64,000 nt of DNA from Emiliania huxleyi CCMP1516 (GCF_000372725.1 NW_005194951.1:64208-128207); one strand, 5' to 3'. Shown: positions 20,148-31,752, numbered from the stretch's first letter. The notes: generated from the sequence alone by a model not told the origin. A program made the numbers and translations.

Positions 20148-21872
20148 CTAACCGTGCGCAAGCTCCAAATCCGCGAACCGCAGGGGCGTGGCACTCTCTC
20201 TCTCGCCTGCGCCTACCTGCTCCCTTAGCCCCGTGCATTCAGACCGGCCCCAGCCGTACGCAGCGCCATTGTCCGTGGCGGCGAGGCTCGAGGCGCCCCC
20301 CGCAGCTATCTCGACCACCCTCGTCCCTCGCAGCGTTTCAACGACGTGCGGCACTGAGGTGGGGAGCTCCTCGCTCTCGTTATCGAAGTTGCGCCCAAGC
20401 TCGCCGTATCCGTTGCAGCCAAATGAGTAAACCTCGCCCTCATCGCTAAGCACTAGGCTGTGGCCCGTTCCTCCTGTTTGCATGCTCCCTCCCGCCGAAA
20501 TGCCCACCACCCGGACGCCACCCAGCGATTCAATGAATCGCGGCACCGCTTCGTCCGCAAGGGTCATGGAGTGACGGAAACCCTCATAACCATGGCGTCC
20601 AAACGCATCAGTCGTTGCAAGAGCTCTCTGCTGCGCACGAATGCGTGCGTTGATCTGCTGCAGGCCGTCACTCGTGAACTCATAGAGTGTCGAGTTGTGG
20701 TCTCTGCCATTGCCCAATTCACCGTGGCTGCCGTTGCCAAACGCGTACACGTGGCCCTGCTCGCTGAGAACCAGGCTGTGAAAGAGACCCCCCGACACTG
20801 CAACCACGTTAACCCTTCGCAGAGCCTCATTGATTTGCGGCGTCCACTGCGGCCCCGTGAAGCGAGACGTCCTCCCTCTAGACGACGACCGGCGCGTCGC
20901 TCCCCCGCCACCAAGCGAGTACACGTGTTGTGCCTCGCTGAGCAGCAGGCTGTGGTACGCACCTGCTGCAACCGCAACCACCCTGACGCCTTGAAGCGAG
21001 TCGATGACGCGGGGTGTCAGTTGGAGGCGCTCTGTCACCTCTTGCTGCGGCTGGTGCCAGTCACGCGACGGGGCGAACAGAGAGTGTGGGTCGTGCCCAA
21101 TCTGCCCGCGATCTCCTGCACCGAAGGAGTACACCTCGCCTGCCGCGCTCAGCACCAGGCTGTGCTCGAGGCCCCCCGAGGCCGCAACCGCCCGCACGCC
21201 GCGCAGGGACTCGATGACCCGCGGCGTGTGCTGATCAGCCTCGTTGCCATGGCCAAGTTCCCCATTCTGGCCTAGGCCGAAGGAGTAGACCGCGCCCGCC
21301 TCGCTCACCGCCAGCGTGTGAGCGTATCCCGTCGCCACGGTGCGCACACGCACATCCGCGAGCCCCGCCACCGGCCTCGGCACCACCAGCACCGAGTCTC
21401 CACCGATGACTTGCAAATCTTCATCATCCAGCTCGCTGTGCCCCAGAATGGGCTGCGGGTTGTCGCGGAAAGAGTGCGTGCCGCACGTCATGAGCCGCCC
21501 CTCCTCGCTCACGAAGACGCTGTGGTAATCTCCCGCCGCGATCTTGTTCTGCCGCTGGAAGCAGTCGCGTCGCTCGCCCCGGCACAGAGCCTGCACCGTC
21601 GTCTCGCGCCGCCGTAGCCCCGACGGCAGCGGCACCTCGCCACCGCGCCGCGCCGTCCGCTCCCGCATCGCCGCCTCAAAGAACGCGGGGCTGTGTAGGT
21701 CCCGGCACGTGCAGGCCAGGCGAGCGACAGCCTCCACGCGCGGCAAACGCACCGCGATCCGAATCAGAACATCGATCGGCAGATCGACGAGGCCCCGCGT
21801 CTCGATCGCCGCCGCCGTCGACGCCGCCGCCGCCGCCGTCGACGCCGCCGCCGGGGCGGGCAGGCTGCTCAT
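20148..21872 (-). CDS. F-box and RCC1-repeat protein (second copy)
   Basis: A single-exon frame of 574 residues from ATG 21872 (MSSLPAPAAASTAAAA). An F-box-like segment (LVDLPIDVLIRIAVRLPRVE, AVARLACTCRDLHSPAFFEA) is followed by RCC1 blades with VRTVATGYAHTLAVSEAGAV, YSFGLGQNGELGHGNEADQH and similar repeats. Some blades carry long insertions, for example a Ser/Arg-rich loop (GGGATRRSSSRGRTSR) and a ~45-residue insert around QQINARIRAQQRALATT. The architecture matches the gene at 14016-15422, but the blades are far more diverged, so these are old paralogues or separate recruits. The likely role is substrate recognition in an SCF-type ubiquitin ligase. Confidence 0.85.
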   Translation of the reverse strand: MSSLPAPAAASTAAAAASTAAAIETRGLVDLPIDVLIRIAVRLPRVEAVARLACTCRDLHSPAFFEAAMRERTARRGGEVPLPSGLRRRETTVQALCRGERRDCFQRQNKIAAGDYHSVFVSEEGRLMTCGTHSFRDNPQPILGHSELDDEDLQVIGGDSVLVVPRPVAGLADVRVRTVATGYAHTLAVSEAGAVYSFGLGQNGELGHGNEADQHTPRVIESLRGVRAVAASGGLEHSLVLSAAGEVYSFGAGDRGQIGHDPHSLFAPSRDWHQPQQEVTERLQLTPRVIDSLQGVRVVAVAAGAYHSLLLSEAQHVYSLGGGGATRRSSSRGRTSRFTGPQWTPQINEALRRVNVVAVSGGLFHSLVLSEQGHVYAFGNGSHGELGNGRDHNSTLYEFTSDGLQQINARIRAQQRALATTDAFGRHGYEGFRHSMTLADEAVPRFIESLGGVRVVGISAGGSMQTGGTGHSLVLSDEGEVYSFGCNGYGELGRNFDNESEELPTSVPHVVETLRGTRVVEIAAGGASSLAATDNGAAYGWGRSECTGLREQVGAGERESATPLRFADLELAHG

Positions 21873-21998
21873 TATTGATTGCTCTCCAGGGTGCTCTGCT
21901 GCGCGAGTGAGGAGTTCTTTTTTTGAGAGCGCCTTCGTTGTTAATAGTAGAAACCCAATGGTCTCTTGCGAGCGGTCCGTCGTTGCAGTCACACACAC

Positions 21999-23430
21999 TC
22001 ACACGCCACGCCTCACCGCGCGCCCACCCGCTGCCCCGCCCAGGCGGGAAAGAGATGAGGAGATGGGACAGCGAAGGAGGAGCCCAAACACGTATGGGAG
22101 GTTTCGTTGATGCGTCACGCTGCCCGGCGTTTCTCACTTTCCGGGACAGCCCCGCCCTTGTGAGGCAGGAAAGTGACGGCTACCCCGTACGCCCTGTCGC
22201 ATCATACTCCATCGCCGACCGCCCATTCCCCCCTCCTCGATCCCTCCTCGAATTCTTCGGACCCCGACAGGCCGCCCGACGTTGGGCCTCTGCCCCGCAC
22301 GCCCCCGCCCCTTCTGCCCCTCGCTCACGCCCCGGCCCGACACGCACATACAAGACAAACCCGGCGTCCTGCTCTCAAAAGAAAAAGAAAAAAGGGAATG
22401 AGGAGACCAGCGGGGGAGACTCCCCGCCTATGCAAGCCCCAGAGAGGGGCCGCCATCGCCGAAGCTGTGCCAAAGCATAACTCCAAAACCCGCAGCGGCC
22501 CAGGGGGCCTTGGGGGCAGCCTGCCGGACCGCCGCTGCACGGGGCTAGGCACCAGAAGATGAGTGGAATTGATGAATTGGGCCGTTGTCCGTGCCTCCCC
22601 TCTATACGTCAGAGTGGGACCTACGCCGCGCCGGGAAAGGGGCGCGCCCGGTCCTCGACGGAGCCGCGCGCCCCAAACGACCCAGGCGGCGAGTAGTCGA
22701 CCTCGAACCTTCGACATGTAGTTGCCCATAGTTAGCGCCCGCCCGCCCCCCCCTCCGTCGCTTCGTAAAAGAAAAAACAAAATAAAACCAAGCAAAAGAG
22801 AAAGCGAGGCCAAAAAACGATTGCGTGAACGGCGTCACAAAGCCCGCCGGTTTTGATCGACAATCGTGAGATTGACCGCCGTCGACCAGAGAATGGCAGA
22901 CGATGCGTCAGCTTGTGCGGCGCTCGCGCCGCGCAGGCTGGCCCATCGAGGGCACTCTCTGGCGCTGTCCGGGCCAAGCGCGGCGCCGCGCATGCCGCGT
23001 GCCACTCGCCGTGGCTCGCGGTGCAGCGCCACTGCAGCCTCGAAAACGTCGCGCACAGCACCAGCATGCTGCCCACCAGGCGGCAGAGTGCTGCACCGGC
23101 GTGCAGCGGACGCTGCGGCGCTGCGGCACCGCCTCCCCGCCCTGTCCACGGAGCAGGCGAGCGGCGGCACGGCCTTCCACCAGCTGCAGGAGGTGCGCAC
23201 TCCTCAAAGGAAGCACAGGATGCTCCCGCAGTTTACGCAGCTTTGTGCAGCGCAGCGCACGGGCCACGCCACACAAAGCCGACCCTCAGTCTGGCCAAAA
23301 GGCTGTCTGCGGAAGGCCTGGCAGCGCGTACTCGCCTCCTCCGCGGCCATGCCCTCCGCCCGGGCGAGCGAGGAGCGGGGACACAACCATTTCTGGAATC
23401 GTGTGTCCCCTCCCCCCGCCCTGTTCTTTT
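21999..23430. other. No gene supported
   Basis: Overlapping GC-rich frames exist on both strands, but none shows a recognisable family or consistent exon structure. A-rich patches at ~22377-22400 and ~22770-22810 look non-coding. Confidence 0.35.
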
Positions 23431-23439
23431 CCCTCACTA

Positions 23440-24010
23440 GTGTGGACCGCTCTTTCCTTTGGCCGTTGTGTTTTCTTCAAGTAAGCGGGTAACTCGCTGA
23501 TGACTGATCCTCCACCGGATCCGACTTTCGACAGTGCTTGCTCATCGAGCCGCCGAATCCGCATGCGTTCCTCGTAATAGCTTGTCACCGTGAGCTTGGC
23601 CACGTCACGCCGCCGCTGCGACCGCTCGCGCTCCCTCTCCATTCGCTCCTTCCTTGATTGCCTGCGGCCCTACCACGGGGAAGCCATGTGGTGATGGTGG
23701 GTGGGGCGGGGAGGGATGGGAGGCAAAGCCAACCCCGGCATGCCTGCTTCAGGAACCATCTGGCTAATCAGCCCGCGGGGGAGGGAAGGCCGGGGAACGG
23801 CTGGCGTCCATCAGCAAACGTGCGCGAGGAGCAATACGAGCCCTCCCACAAACCCTCCTCGCTCGACGCCACCTATTGGAAGGACATGCGCGTCAGCATG
23901 CGCCCGATATCGTCGATGCCAGCGGTCAAGCCAGCGCTGCGCGGCATCGAAGCTGGCGGCGGGCGGAGGGACACCGGGCCGCGTGCAACATCGGCATCGT
24001 CCCTGGAGTG
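23440..24010 (-). CDS. Possible two-exon gene, unknown
   Basis: The minus strand codes PRSAGLTAGIDDIGRMLTRM at ~23960-23885. After an AG|G acceptor at ~23655 it codes QSRKERMERERERSQRRRDV, then KLTVTSYYEERMRIRRLDEQ and GGSVISELPAYLKKTQ. The second exon is basic and helical. The donor is not resolved. Just upstream at 24016-24052 lies a 35-bp element that also precedes the methyltransferase gene at 58710, which supports a transcription start here. No family recognised. Confidence 0.3.
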
Positions 24011-24015
24011 AGAGA

Positions 24016-24052
24016 GATTTTTAGCAATTTCAAACAACTCTAACACTCACAC
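24016..24052 (-). promoter_or_regulatory. Conserved upstream element (copy 1)
   Basis: TTTTTAGCAATnnCAAACAACTC, continuing TAACACTCACACGT, occurs here and at 58736-58774. In both places it lies directly 5' of a minus-strand coding start and in the same orientation. It could be a core promoter element or simply a shared dispersed repeat. Confidence 0.4.
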
Positions 24053-24249
24053 GTCATTTGGGGCCTGGAGCCCTGTTCACGCGCGCGCGAGACGTGCAGA
24101 CGGGGTTGCCAGGTGAGAGCGAATGGCGCGGTTTCACGCCGCGCTTGTTTTGTTGTTCGTCCCTGTTGCAGCGGCGGGGTCTTTTCTCTTTGCCGGCATC
24201 GCGGCGTTTCTTCTTCTGGGCAGGGAGGGCATTACAGGTGAACCTTCTT

Positions 24250-24460
24250 TTGTAGAAGGCTAGGATTGAGAGCAGCGCTGCTCTCAATCCTAGAAGTCGA
24301 AGGATTGTGAGCAGCACTCCTCGCAATCGTAGCATCTCTGTGCGATTGTGAGCGCCTACGCTCGCAATCCTTCATCTTCTAGGACTAAGAGCGCTCCGCT
24401 CCCAAGGTGACTGGTGATATAGTAGTGCTTAGTCGTGCTCGCAATCCTATATCTTCACCT
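24250..24460. repeat. Tandem hairpin-forming repeats
   Basis: The block begins with a perfect 34-bp palindrome at 24260-24293 (half-site CTAGGATTGAGAGCAGC). It continues with related but decayed inverted units built on GGATTGTGAGC / GCTCGCAATCC to ~24450. It lies just upstream of the TRPM-like gene. Confidence 0.85.
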
Positions 24461-24585
24461 TAAATTCTTTTTATATCATCACGGCTTCATCGACCGACCC
24501 CTCATCGACCGACCCCCCCCAAGGTGGCGGCAGCGGCTCGTGTAGCCCAGTGCTGGAACCTGATCGTGTTTTGTCACTGGCTTGC

Positions 24586-27500
24586 ATGGAGGCTCCGTAC
24601 AGCAAAATTCCCGCTGCCTCACCCGTCGGGGCGAACTCGTCCACCTCACACATGGCGGCGCACGAGAAGGAACTGGTGACGCGGCTGCAGCGCACAGTGC
24701 GGCACGTGATCCAGGACTGGCTCGCCTCCTGCTCGCCCTTCACTTTCCGTACCTCCAATCCCCGTCGGCCGCACCCGCTGCCTTCCTTCGCGGACCACGG
24801 TTTGATTCAGTTCCCGACGATTCGCGGTCCAGCACACTTCATCCACCTCGCCGACTCGCGCGAGCCGTATAAGTCGGAGGAGAGCTACTGCAAGTCGGTG
24901 CTCGACCTGATGGAGAAGTACTGGATGATGGAGCCAGCCTCGGTCCGGCACACGCCCGCACATAGGTGCTCTGTCGCCGGGCGCAACTAGATGTCGCGGT
25001 CTGTAGGTGCTCATATCGATCACAGGAGGCGCGCAGGACTTGAAGCTGCAGCCGCGGCTGCTCAAGGCGTTCAAGCACGGCCTTGCCAAAGCGGCGCAGG
25101 CGCCCAATGCGTGGATCTTCACTGGCGGCACCGACTCGGGTGCGCGGAGGGCGAAGTGCGGAGGGTGGGGCGCGGAGGGCGGGCGTGCGGTGAGGAGGAG
25201 AGGAGAGGAGGGGGGGGGGGGCGGTTGGGCGAGGGGGGGGCGGTGAGGGGGAAGGTGGGTAGTCTGTAGGAGGATCCCTTCCGCCTCTTCTGCAGGCGTG
25301 ACGGCGCTGGTTGGGGACGCGCTGTCGGACGCGCAGTGCTCCGCGAAGATGGTCGGGATCTGCACGTGGGCGAGCGTGATGGGCAAGGACCGGCTCGAAG
25401 GCTGCTACGGCGGCACGAGGGAGATGGTGCGCGAGCGTAGACGCGGCGCGCGCATACTCTCCCACAGTCGCTCTCTGAACACTCTGCACACCAGATGTTG
25501 GAAATTCTTCCCGCCCTGATGTTGGAAATTCTTCGTGCAGGTGCGCGAGGCGCCAAACAACTGCAACGCGGCCAACCTCGAGCCGCACCACACGTGCGTC
25601 CTTTTTCCCCGCCGAGGAACTCTGCCGCCCGCACTGCGCCACCGTGGTTCGGCATGCGTGTAGGCACTTCATCATGGTCGACAACGGCGTTTCGCCGCAG
25701 GAGGCCTTCCGCGGCGCCCTCGCAAACTTTCTCGGTGTGCCGACCGCGACGGTGGCTCTCAGCGTGGAGAGCAACAAGGGCGAGCGCCCCCCCCCCCCCC
25801 CCTCCTCGAGTCGTCGAGGCGCCACTTCCCGCCGAGACGCGCGTAGGCAAGCCGCCCTTCAAGGTGGTTGCCACCGTGACCGCCTTCTCCGAGGCGGACC
25901 ACCTCGGCGCTCCCCCCAGATGCGGAAGACTCCCCACATCTCCCCGAGCGTCTCCCGGGGCCCAGATGCGCGGCAGACTCCACCGCCCCGTCCTGCACCA
26001 CCCCCTCCCTCACCACCACCTCCTCCTCCCCCTCCCTCTCCAGCGCCCTCCTTGCCCACAGCCACCTCACTTCCCACACCCAGAGGCGAAGCGCGGGAGC
26101 CTTCTCGGAGCCTTCTCGGAGCCTTCTCGGAGCCGCCGTAGGGATCCACCGCAACATGACGGGCCTCACCGCCGAGAAGGCGAGCTCGGCCCGAGAGGTA
26201 GCCGAGAGGTAGCCGAGGTGCGGCCGAGGCGCGGCCGAGGCGCAGCCGAGGAGCACGAGATCGCGCGAGCGTGGTGCTGCCTTCTCCGCCACCCGAGGGA
26301 TCACGAGCTTGCGAGCCACCCTCAGGCATCCTCCGTGCTGTCCTCCGCGATCGAGCGAATCACCAAGGTCGACACGCCGCAGCCGTGCGTGTGCGCGCTG
26401 CACGCGACTCTCTCGCCGACCGTCACAAAGTTCGACAACAACACGCGCTGGGGCGGCGAGATCCCGATGCGCGTGATGCTCGAGAAGGTCTACTGCAAGC
26501 GGCGGCGCGTGCCGCGCGTGCTGCTCGTCGTCAACGGCGGGCCCGGCACGCTGCAGACCGTGCGCGAGTCGGTGATGGACGGCTGCCCAGTCGTGTTCGT
26601 ATGATAACTAGTAATATTTCATAATTAATTGACAGGTGCTGGGTGGCTGCCCCGTCGTGCTTGTGTCCGATTCGGGAGGGATCGCCACCTGCCTCGCCGA
26701 CTTCCTCAAGGCGGCGGGCAAGGTGTCGGCGCTGCGGTCGTGGACCAAGAAGTACGAGGCCGAGTACGTCAAGAAGAAGGACGATCGACCCAAGTGGGAC
26801 AAGATCCAGCGCGCGATGCAGGAGATCGCCGCCGTGCAGGAGAAGGAGAAGAAGATCTCCTGCTTCGCCCTCGACGAGACGTCCACCGCGGCGCTCGACC
26901 TGCACGTGCTCAACGCGGTGATCAACGACGATACCCAGTGTCCCGCGGGCACCGGCTGCAGCGGGCGGTGCAGTGGAACCGGAAGGAGGTGGTCCACTCG
27001 GTCATGCTCAACCTGCGCACCATGGCGCCGGCAAACGACTTTGCGGCGGCGGAGCACTTCATGCGCGTGCAAGTGGCGCACGCGCTGCAGGTGGCGATCG
27101 AGCGGCAGCAGCCCGAGATCATCAAGCTGCTCTTCACGGCGCAGGAGAGCGCGGTGGGGCTGCTCGACTTCCTCTCGCTGTACAAGCACTCGAACCCCTT
27201 CTTCACCAACGCGGCGACGCTGCAGAAGCAGCTCGACCGCGGCGACGCGCTCGACGCCCTCGGCAAGCCTACGCCGATCCTGTTGTACCGCGAGGTGCTC
27301 CTCCCATTCCTCATCGACTACATCCCCGGCATTGAGCATGAGCTGCAGAACATTAATCAATATTAACCATTGATTAATTATTAATCAATCTTAGGCATCG
27401 AGTACGAGCTGCAGCAGGAGCTCGAGCAGGCTCAAAGCACGGCGCTCCGATCGCCCGGCGACTCGCGCCGCTTCGAAGAGGCGATTCGCCCCTCAACCGA

Positions 27501-30259
27501 AGAGGAGGCCGCACGCCCGCACGCCCCGGCTGCACATCGGCCGCACCTTCTGTAGGCGAGTGCGCTCTTCGAGGACGCTCTGCCGCACCTGATGCTCTGG
27601 GGCGTCTTCATCGGTGCCTTCGCCACAGCAGCCTCGCGTGTCCGCTTACACCTAAGGATCCCGCTTTTCGCCTAGGCCGCGTCGACATCGCCCGCGTCTT
27701 TTGGCAGCACGCGAGCCGCCAGTCGGACCCGATCCGGCTCGCGCTCATCGCGTCGCAGGTCTCGAAGCGCGCGGCGATCGCGCGCCCGACCGCCGCGACG
27801 ATGTACCAGTCCAACGCGGACACGTTCGAGAAGTGGGCGTGCTCGGTGCTCGACAAGTGCCCCACCCAGAGCCACGCGACCCTCGTGCTGATGCGGCCGT
27901 CGCGCACGTGGCCGGGCACGATTCTGCAGACGGCGATGAAGGGCGGGAGCAAGATCTTCGTCGGGCAGCTGTACGTGCAGACGCTCGTCGACGATTACTG
28001 GCGCGGCCACCTCTACGGCTCGGACGGCGCGCTCCACCCCAGCGTCAGCTCACTGCGCGTGCTCGCGCACTTCTTCGTGCCGACGATCAAGAAGCAGGAG
28101 GTCGAGCTCGACGCGAGCGCGTGGGACAACCTCGAGCGGAAGAAGCAGATCCAGGGGAGCTTCGACGCGCTGTACCCCTTCCGTCCCTCCGACTTCGTCG
28201 CCGTCGCGCTCAGGGCCCGCGACGTGCGCTGGGGCGGCGCGGGCACCTCCGTGGGTGGGATGGCGACCACCCTCGAGGAGGTTCCGCCCTGCTGCTGCTA
28301 CCCGAGCCCGTTCGCGCCGGGGGTCGGGCTCTGCACGCGGGTGTACAACCTGTTCGCGTGCTGCTTCAACTGCTGCGGGCAGTGCTGCACCTGCCTGTGC
28401 TGCCTCCACTGCTTCAAGTGCCTGCGCGGCCTCTTCCACATCCGGTGGCTCAACATGCGCTGGTTCCTCGCCGTGCCGCGCGTCAAGTTCCTGCTCAAGG
28501 TGGTGTCGTACTTTTGCTTCCTCGCCGTCTACACGACGTTGCTCTTGTCGCACCCGGGCACCTTCACCGTCGGACTGCTCGAGCTCGTCTTCGCCATCTT
28601 CTGCTACAGCCTTTGGGTCGAGGAGCTCTTCCAGTGGTACACCCACTTCCGCGCCGGCGCCGTGCACTTCGATTCGGCCGCCAACTTGATGGACGTCATC
28701 ACGCTCACCGCGCAGGCGCTCGCCTCAACCGTTCGCCTGACTGTCGGCCAGCTCTGCCACGTGAGTGGGCTCGGCACGCAGACTATCGAGCACGTGGGCA
28801 AAAACAGCAACTTCGACGCGCTCGACACCTGGTCGAACGTGTACCGCGGCTGCGACGCGCTGTGGTACGCCCAGGTGGTGCTCGCGGTGTGCGCCATCTA
28901 CGCGTTCGTGCGGCCCATCCTGTGGCTGCAAATCTACAAGCAGATCGGCGTGCTCTCGATCGTCCTGAAGGAGCTCTCCAAGGAAGTAATGCTCTTCAGC
29001 TTCATCCTCTGCCTCGTCATGGCCGCCTTCTGCTCCGCGTTTGTCGCAGTCTTGCCATCGCTTGGCGAGGACACCTTCGATACCGACGGCGCATTTGCGC
29101 TGCCGTGGTGGGCCCTGTTCGGTGAGTATGGCGATCTGCACACCATCAGCGTCGCGGGCGGCTGGCTCGGGCCGATGCTGCTGTGGTCCTTCTCCTTCCT
29201 CACGCAGGCGCCTGGCGGACCGTGCGTCCGTGCCTCACCCTGTCGCGACGCCCTGACCCCACCCCTTCCCCCGCCATTTTACCGCAGATTGTGATGGTGA
29301 ACTCAATGGTTGCCGCTATGATTGATATGCTGATGGGTGGAATGAAGGAGGAGGCCAACAACGAGTGGAAGTATTCGCGTGTCTACGTCGTCGACGAGTT
29401 TGTGTCGTCCGTCTACTGGATCCCGCCCCCCTTCTCGCTCCCCTTCCTCGTGGCCGAGATCTCGAAGGGCATGTTGGGCCTCTTTTGCAGCAACTTCGCC
29501 GGCGCCTGCCGCCGCTGCCTAGAGCTCATCCGCCCGTGCTGCTGGAAGAAGTCGCGCCACCTGCGGCTTGCGAGCAGCCCGAAGCCGCGCCGCATGTCGA
29601 ACTCTCGTGCGCAGGGCCTCGGCTATCGACGCGGCGCAAGGGTCGTGCCACTGCTCTCGGACACGCTGCCCGAGGCGGTACTAGACGCGATGGCGTGGCA
29701 GGACCCGACCTGGCTCGCCGATTTGCTCGTCGAGGAGGAGCGCGAGCGTGAGAACACGACGGACACGAAGATCTCCGCGCTGCAGCTCGAACAGGCGCGC
29801 GTCACCGACAAGTGCCTCGAGATCCAGGAGTCGCTCATCAACCTGCGCGCCGGCGCCGCTTCGGCGTCTGGCTACGGCTCCGTTGCCGAAGCCGCGCAGA
29901 CGGCAGGGGGCGGCGCAGGGAGCTTCGCTGAAGGCACGGAAGGTAGTGATCAGACGAGCCTCAACTGGTCGACACCGGTCGCCGAGACGCCACAGGTCTG
30001 CCGCAAGCCGCAGCGTGGAATACTGGGCCGTTTTGGCATCCTCGCCCCGCCCCGCCCCGCCCGTCGAGGCCCTGGGACCGGATACAGCGCTTCGCCACCG
30101 TCAGCCGTATTGCTTGAGGTGCGACGCGAGCTTCAGCTTGCCATCGAAGAGAGCGCAGAACGCCTTGAACGTCTCATCGAACTCACAAACGATGCGAATG
30201 TGTTCGGTGCCGGTGCCGATGAAGCAATTTGCAGGAGCTCGCCGCCCCGATGCAGTTGA
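24586..30259 (+). CDS. TRPM-like cation channel, about twelve exons
   Basis: Resolved exons: 24586-24942, 25007-25139, 25296-25426, 25541-25593, 25664-?, ?-26571, 26636-27328, 27395-27480, 27556-27613, 27676-29207 and 29288-30259. The N-terminal LSDAT domain reads VLISITGGAQDLKL, WIFTGGTDSG|VTALVGDAL, EPHHTHFIMVDNG, FDNNTRWGGEIPMR, VLLVVNGGPGTLQTV. The TRPM homology region follows (HLMLWGVFIGRVDIARVFWQ). Six membrane spans lie between ~28450 and 29340, with a pore segment ALPWWALFGEYGD and the post-S6 segment EWKYSRVYVVDEF. A coiled coil and a disordered tail complete it. TRPM proteins are non-selective or Ca2+/Mg2+-conducting channels. Exons between 25700 and 26330 are not fully resolved. 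A 14-nt surplus near 26940-26955 breaks the frame. Donors are GT and GC. Several introns repeat the next exon's start, most clearly 26572-26635 and 27329-27394. Confidence 0.85.
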
Positions 30260-30618
30260 GCGCAGGAGTCCCAAGTCGACCACTGCCCTGGGATGTGGGA
30301 ATCACCCACAGTAGAGGGTGCTTAGCAGACCAACATGTCATGCAGGCGGTGAACCGGAGTTTTCCCATTCTGTATATCACAAATGCCTGCCCTCTCTGAT
30401 GCTCGCTTCCATATCGTCCTGCATGTTTCCGCTCCCGTGTCCCCCTCCCCCTGTAGTGTTGCCTTTATCTGATCGGCACTGAGTCCTCCGTTGGCATAAA
30501 ATGCGAAAACCAGGCTGTCCAGCTGCCTCCTTGACAGTACCCCCTCCACCTCTGTTGGTATTTGTCCTCGGGTCACTCTGATACGTGATAGCTGACTGCA
30601 CCACATCCATTGTCTGAC

Positions 30619-31422
30619 TCACGAGAGTTCTGTCGTCCTCCCAATGAAACCATTCCTGAATTGCACTACCACCACCTTTAGATGAAGATTGACCCCCGCA
30701 AGCTCTCCCCTCACCTCCTCGCTCGCCACTGATCTGAAGCGCCTCCAATCCTCCATATCCGTTAATTTCGCCCTCACCGTAGTCTCGCCTGCTCCCCTGC
30801 CCCCAATAACTCGAATTTGATGGCATAGAACTTTGTGGTAGTTGCACCTTCCGGAAAGAGGCGCGTGCATCCCCGCCCACGTCACCTGTACCCTGTAGGC
30901 TTCGTTCACGAACACGTGGTCAATCATGCTCGACCCTCCCGACCCCGAGACCACCCTGCTTTCCCCATCTGGCTCCTCCTCCTCACTCTCCACCTCCCCT
31001 CCCGCCTCCTCCGCCACCTGGTTCGGCTTGAATGACACCGGGAGCACTTTGAAGTCCCCATTGTCTCCACACGTCGACCCATAGAGATGTCCCCACCGCA
31101 GTCGGATCTCCCCCACTCGTAGTCTTGTCGGCGCACTTGCCTCGTGTAGGACTACATTCAACTCTACCTCTCTCCTATCCTCCTCCCTCCTCCCGACATC
31201 CCCCCCATCACACTCTACTCTAATGAAGCATAGACCGTCATCCTCTCCTCTCTCCTCCCATTCTTCAGTGATGGCCGCGCAGCGACATAGTATCCACCTG
31301 TCCTCTCGGCATAGCTCCTTGATAGACGCACCTATTTTGGAGGGATGAAGCCCCATCACCCTCGCCGTTGTTGCTAACCTTTCGTTCAAGTGGGGAAAAG
31401 TGTTGTGGGAACTGCGGGACAT
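30619..31422 (-). pseudogene. LINE endonuclease fragment (minus strand)
   Basis: The frame resembles the C-terminal part of an exonuclease-endonuclease-phosphatase domain: SSMIDHVFVNEAYRVQV ... CNYHKVLCHQIRV corresponds to the IDHxxV ... DHK/Y motifs of LINE endonucleases (compare REIDHIIVDA ... DDHKIVHADI in the element at 52107-54470). No reverse transcriptase follows, and the codons on either side are degraded. This is a relic. Confidence 0.5.
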
Positions 31423-31503
31423 GTCCTGTCGGTACTTCTGCGGTGTACGGTGGACAATTCGCTAAAGGTACTACACCGCCTACTGTCCGGATACGTCTAA
31501 AGC

Positions 31504-31752
31504 CAGGTCAAATGCAGGGAAGGTTCACGATGCAATCTACGAAGCTATCAGCCAATTCAACGAATATGCTCACTGTGTCGGTGGCGACGCCAATGGACGT
31601 CTGATCAGATTTGGGGGGAGAGGGGACATGTCAATGACCAGTTTGTCAATCGGATGGTTGACGAGTGTAATTTCACTCGTCTGGGTAGAAACGCAGATAC
31701 TTATTTCTTCAATAGGAAGAGGGGCTCGAAGATGGACTGGAGTGAGGCATTT
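31504..31752 (+). pseudogene. LINE endonuclease fragment (plus strand)
   Basis: KVHDAIYEAISQFNEYAHCV, then GGDANGRL (the GDxN motif), then, after a frame change, FVNRMVDECNFTRLGRNADT and YFFNRKRGSKMDW. This is the central part of the same type of endonuclease, on the opposite strand to the fragment at 30619-31422, so the locus is rearranged. Confidence 0.45.
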
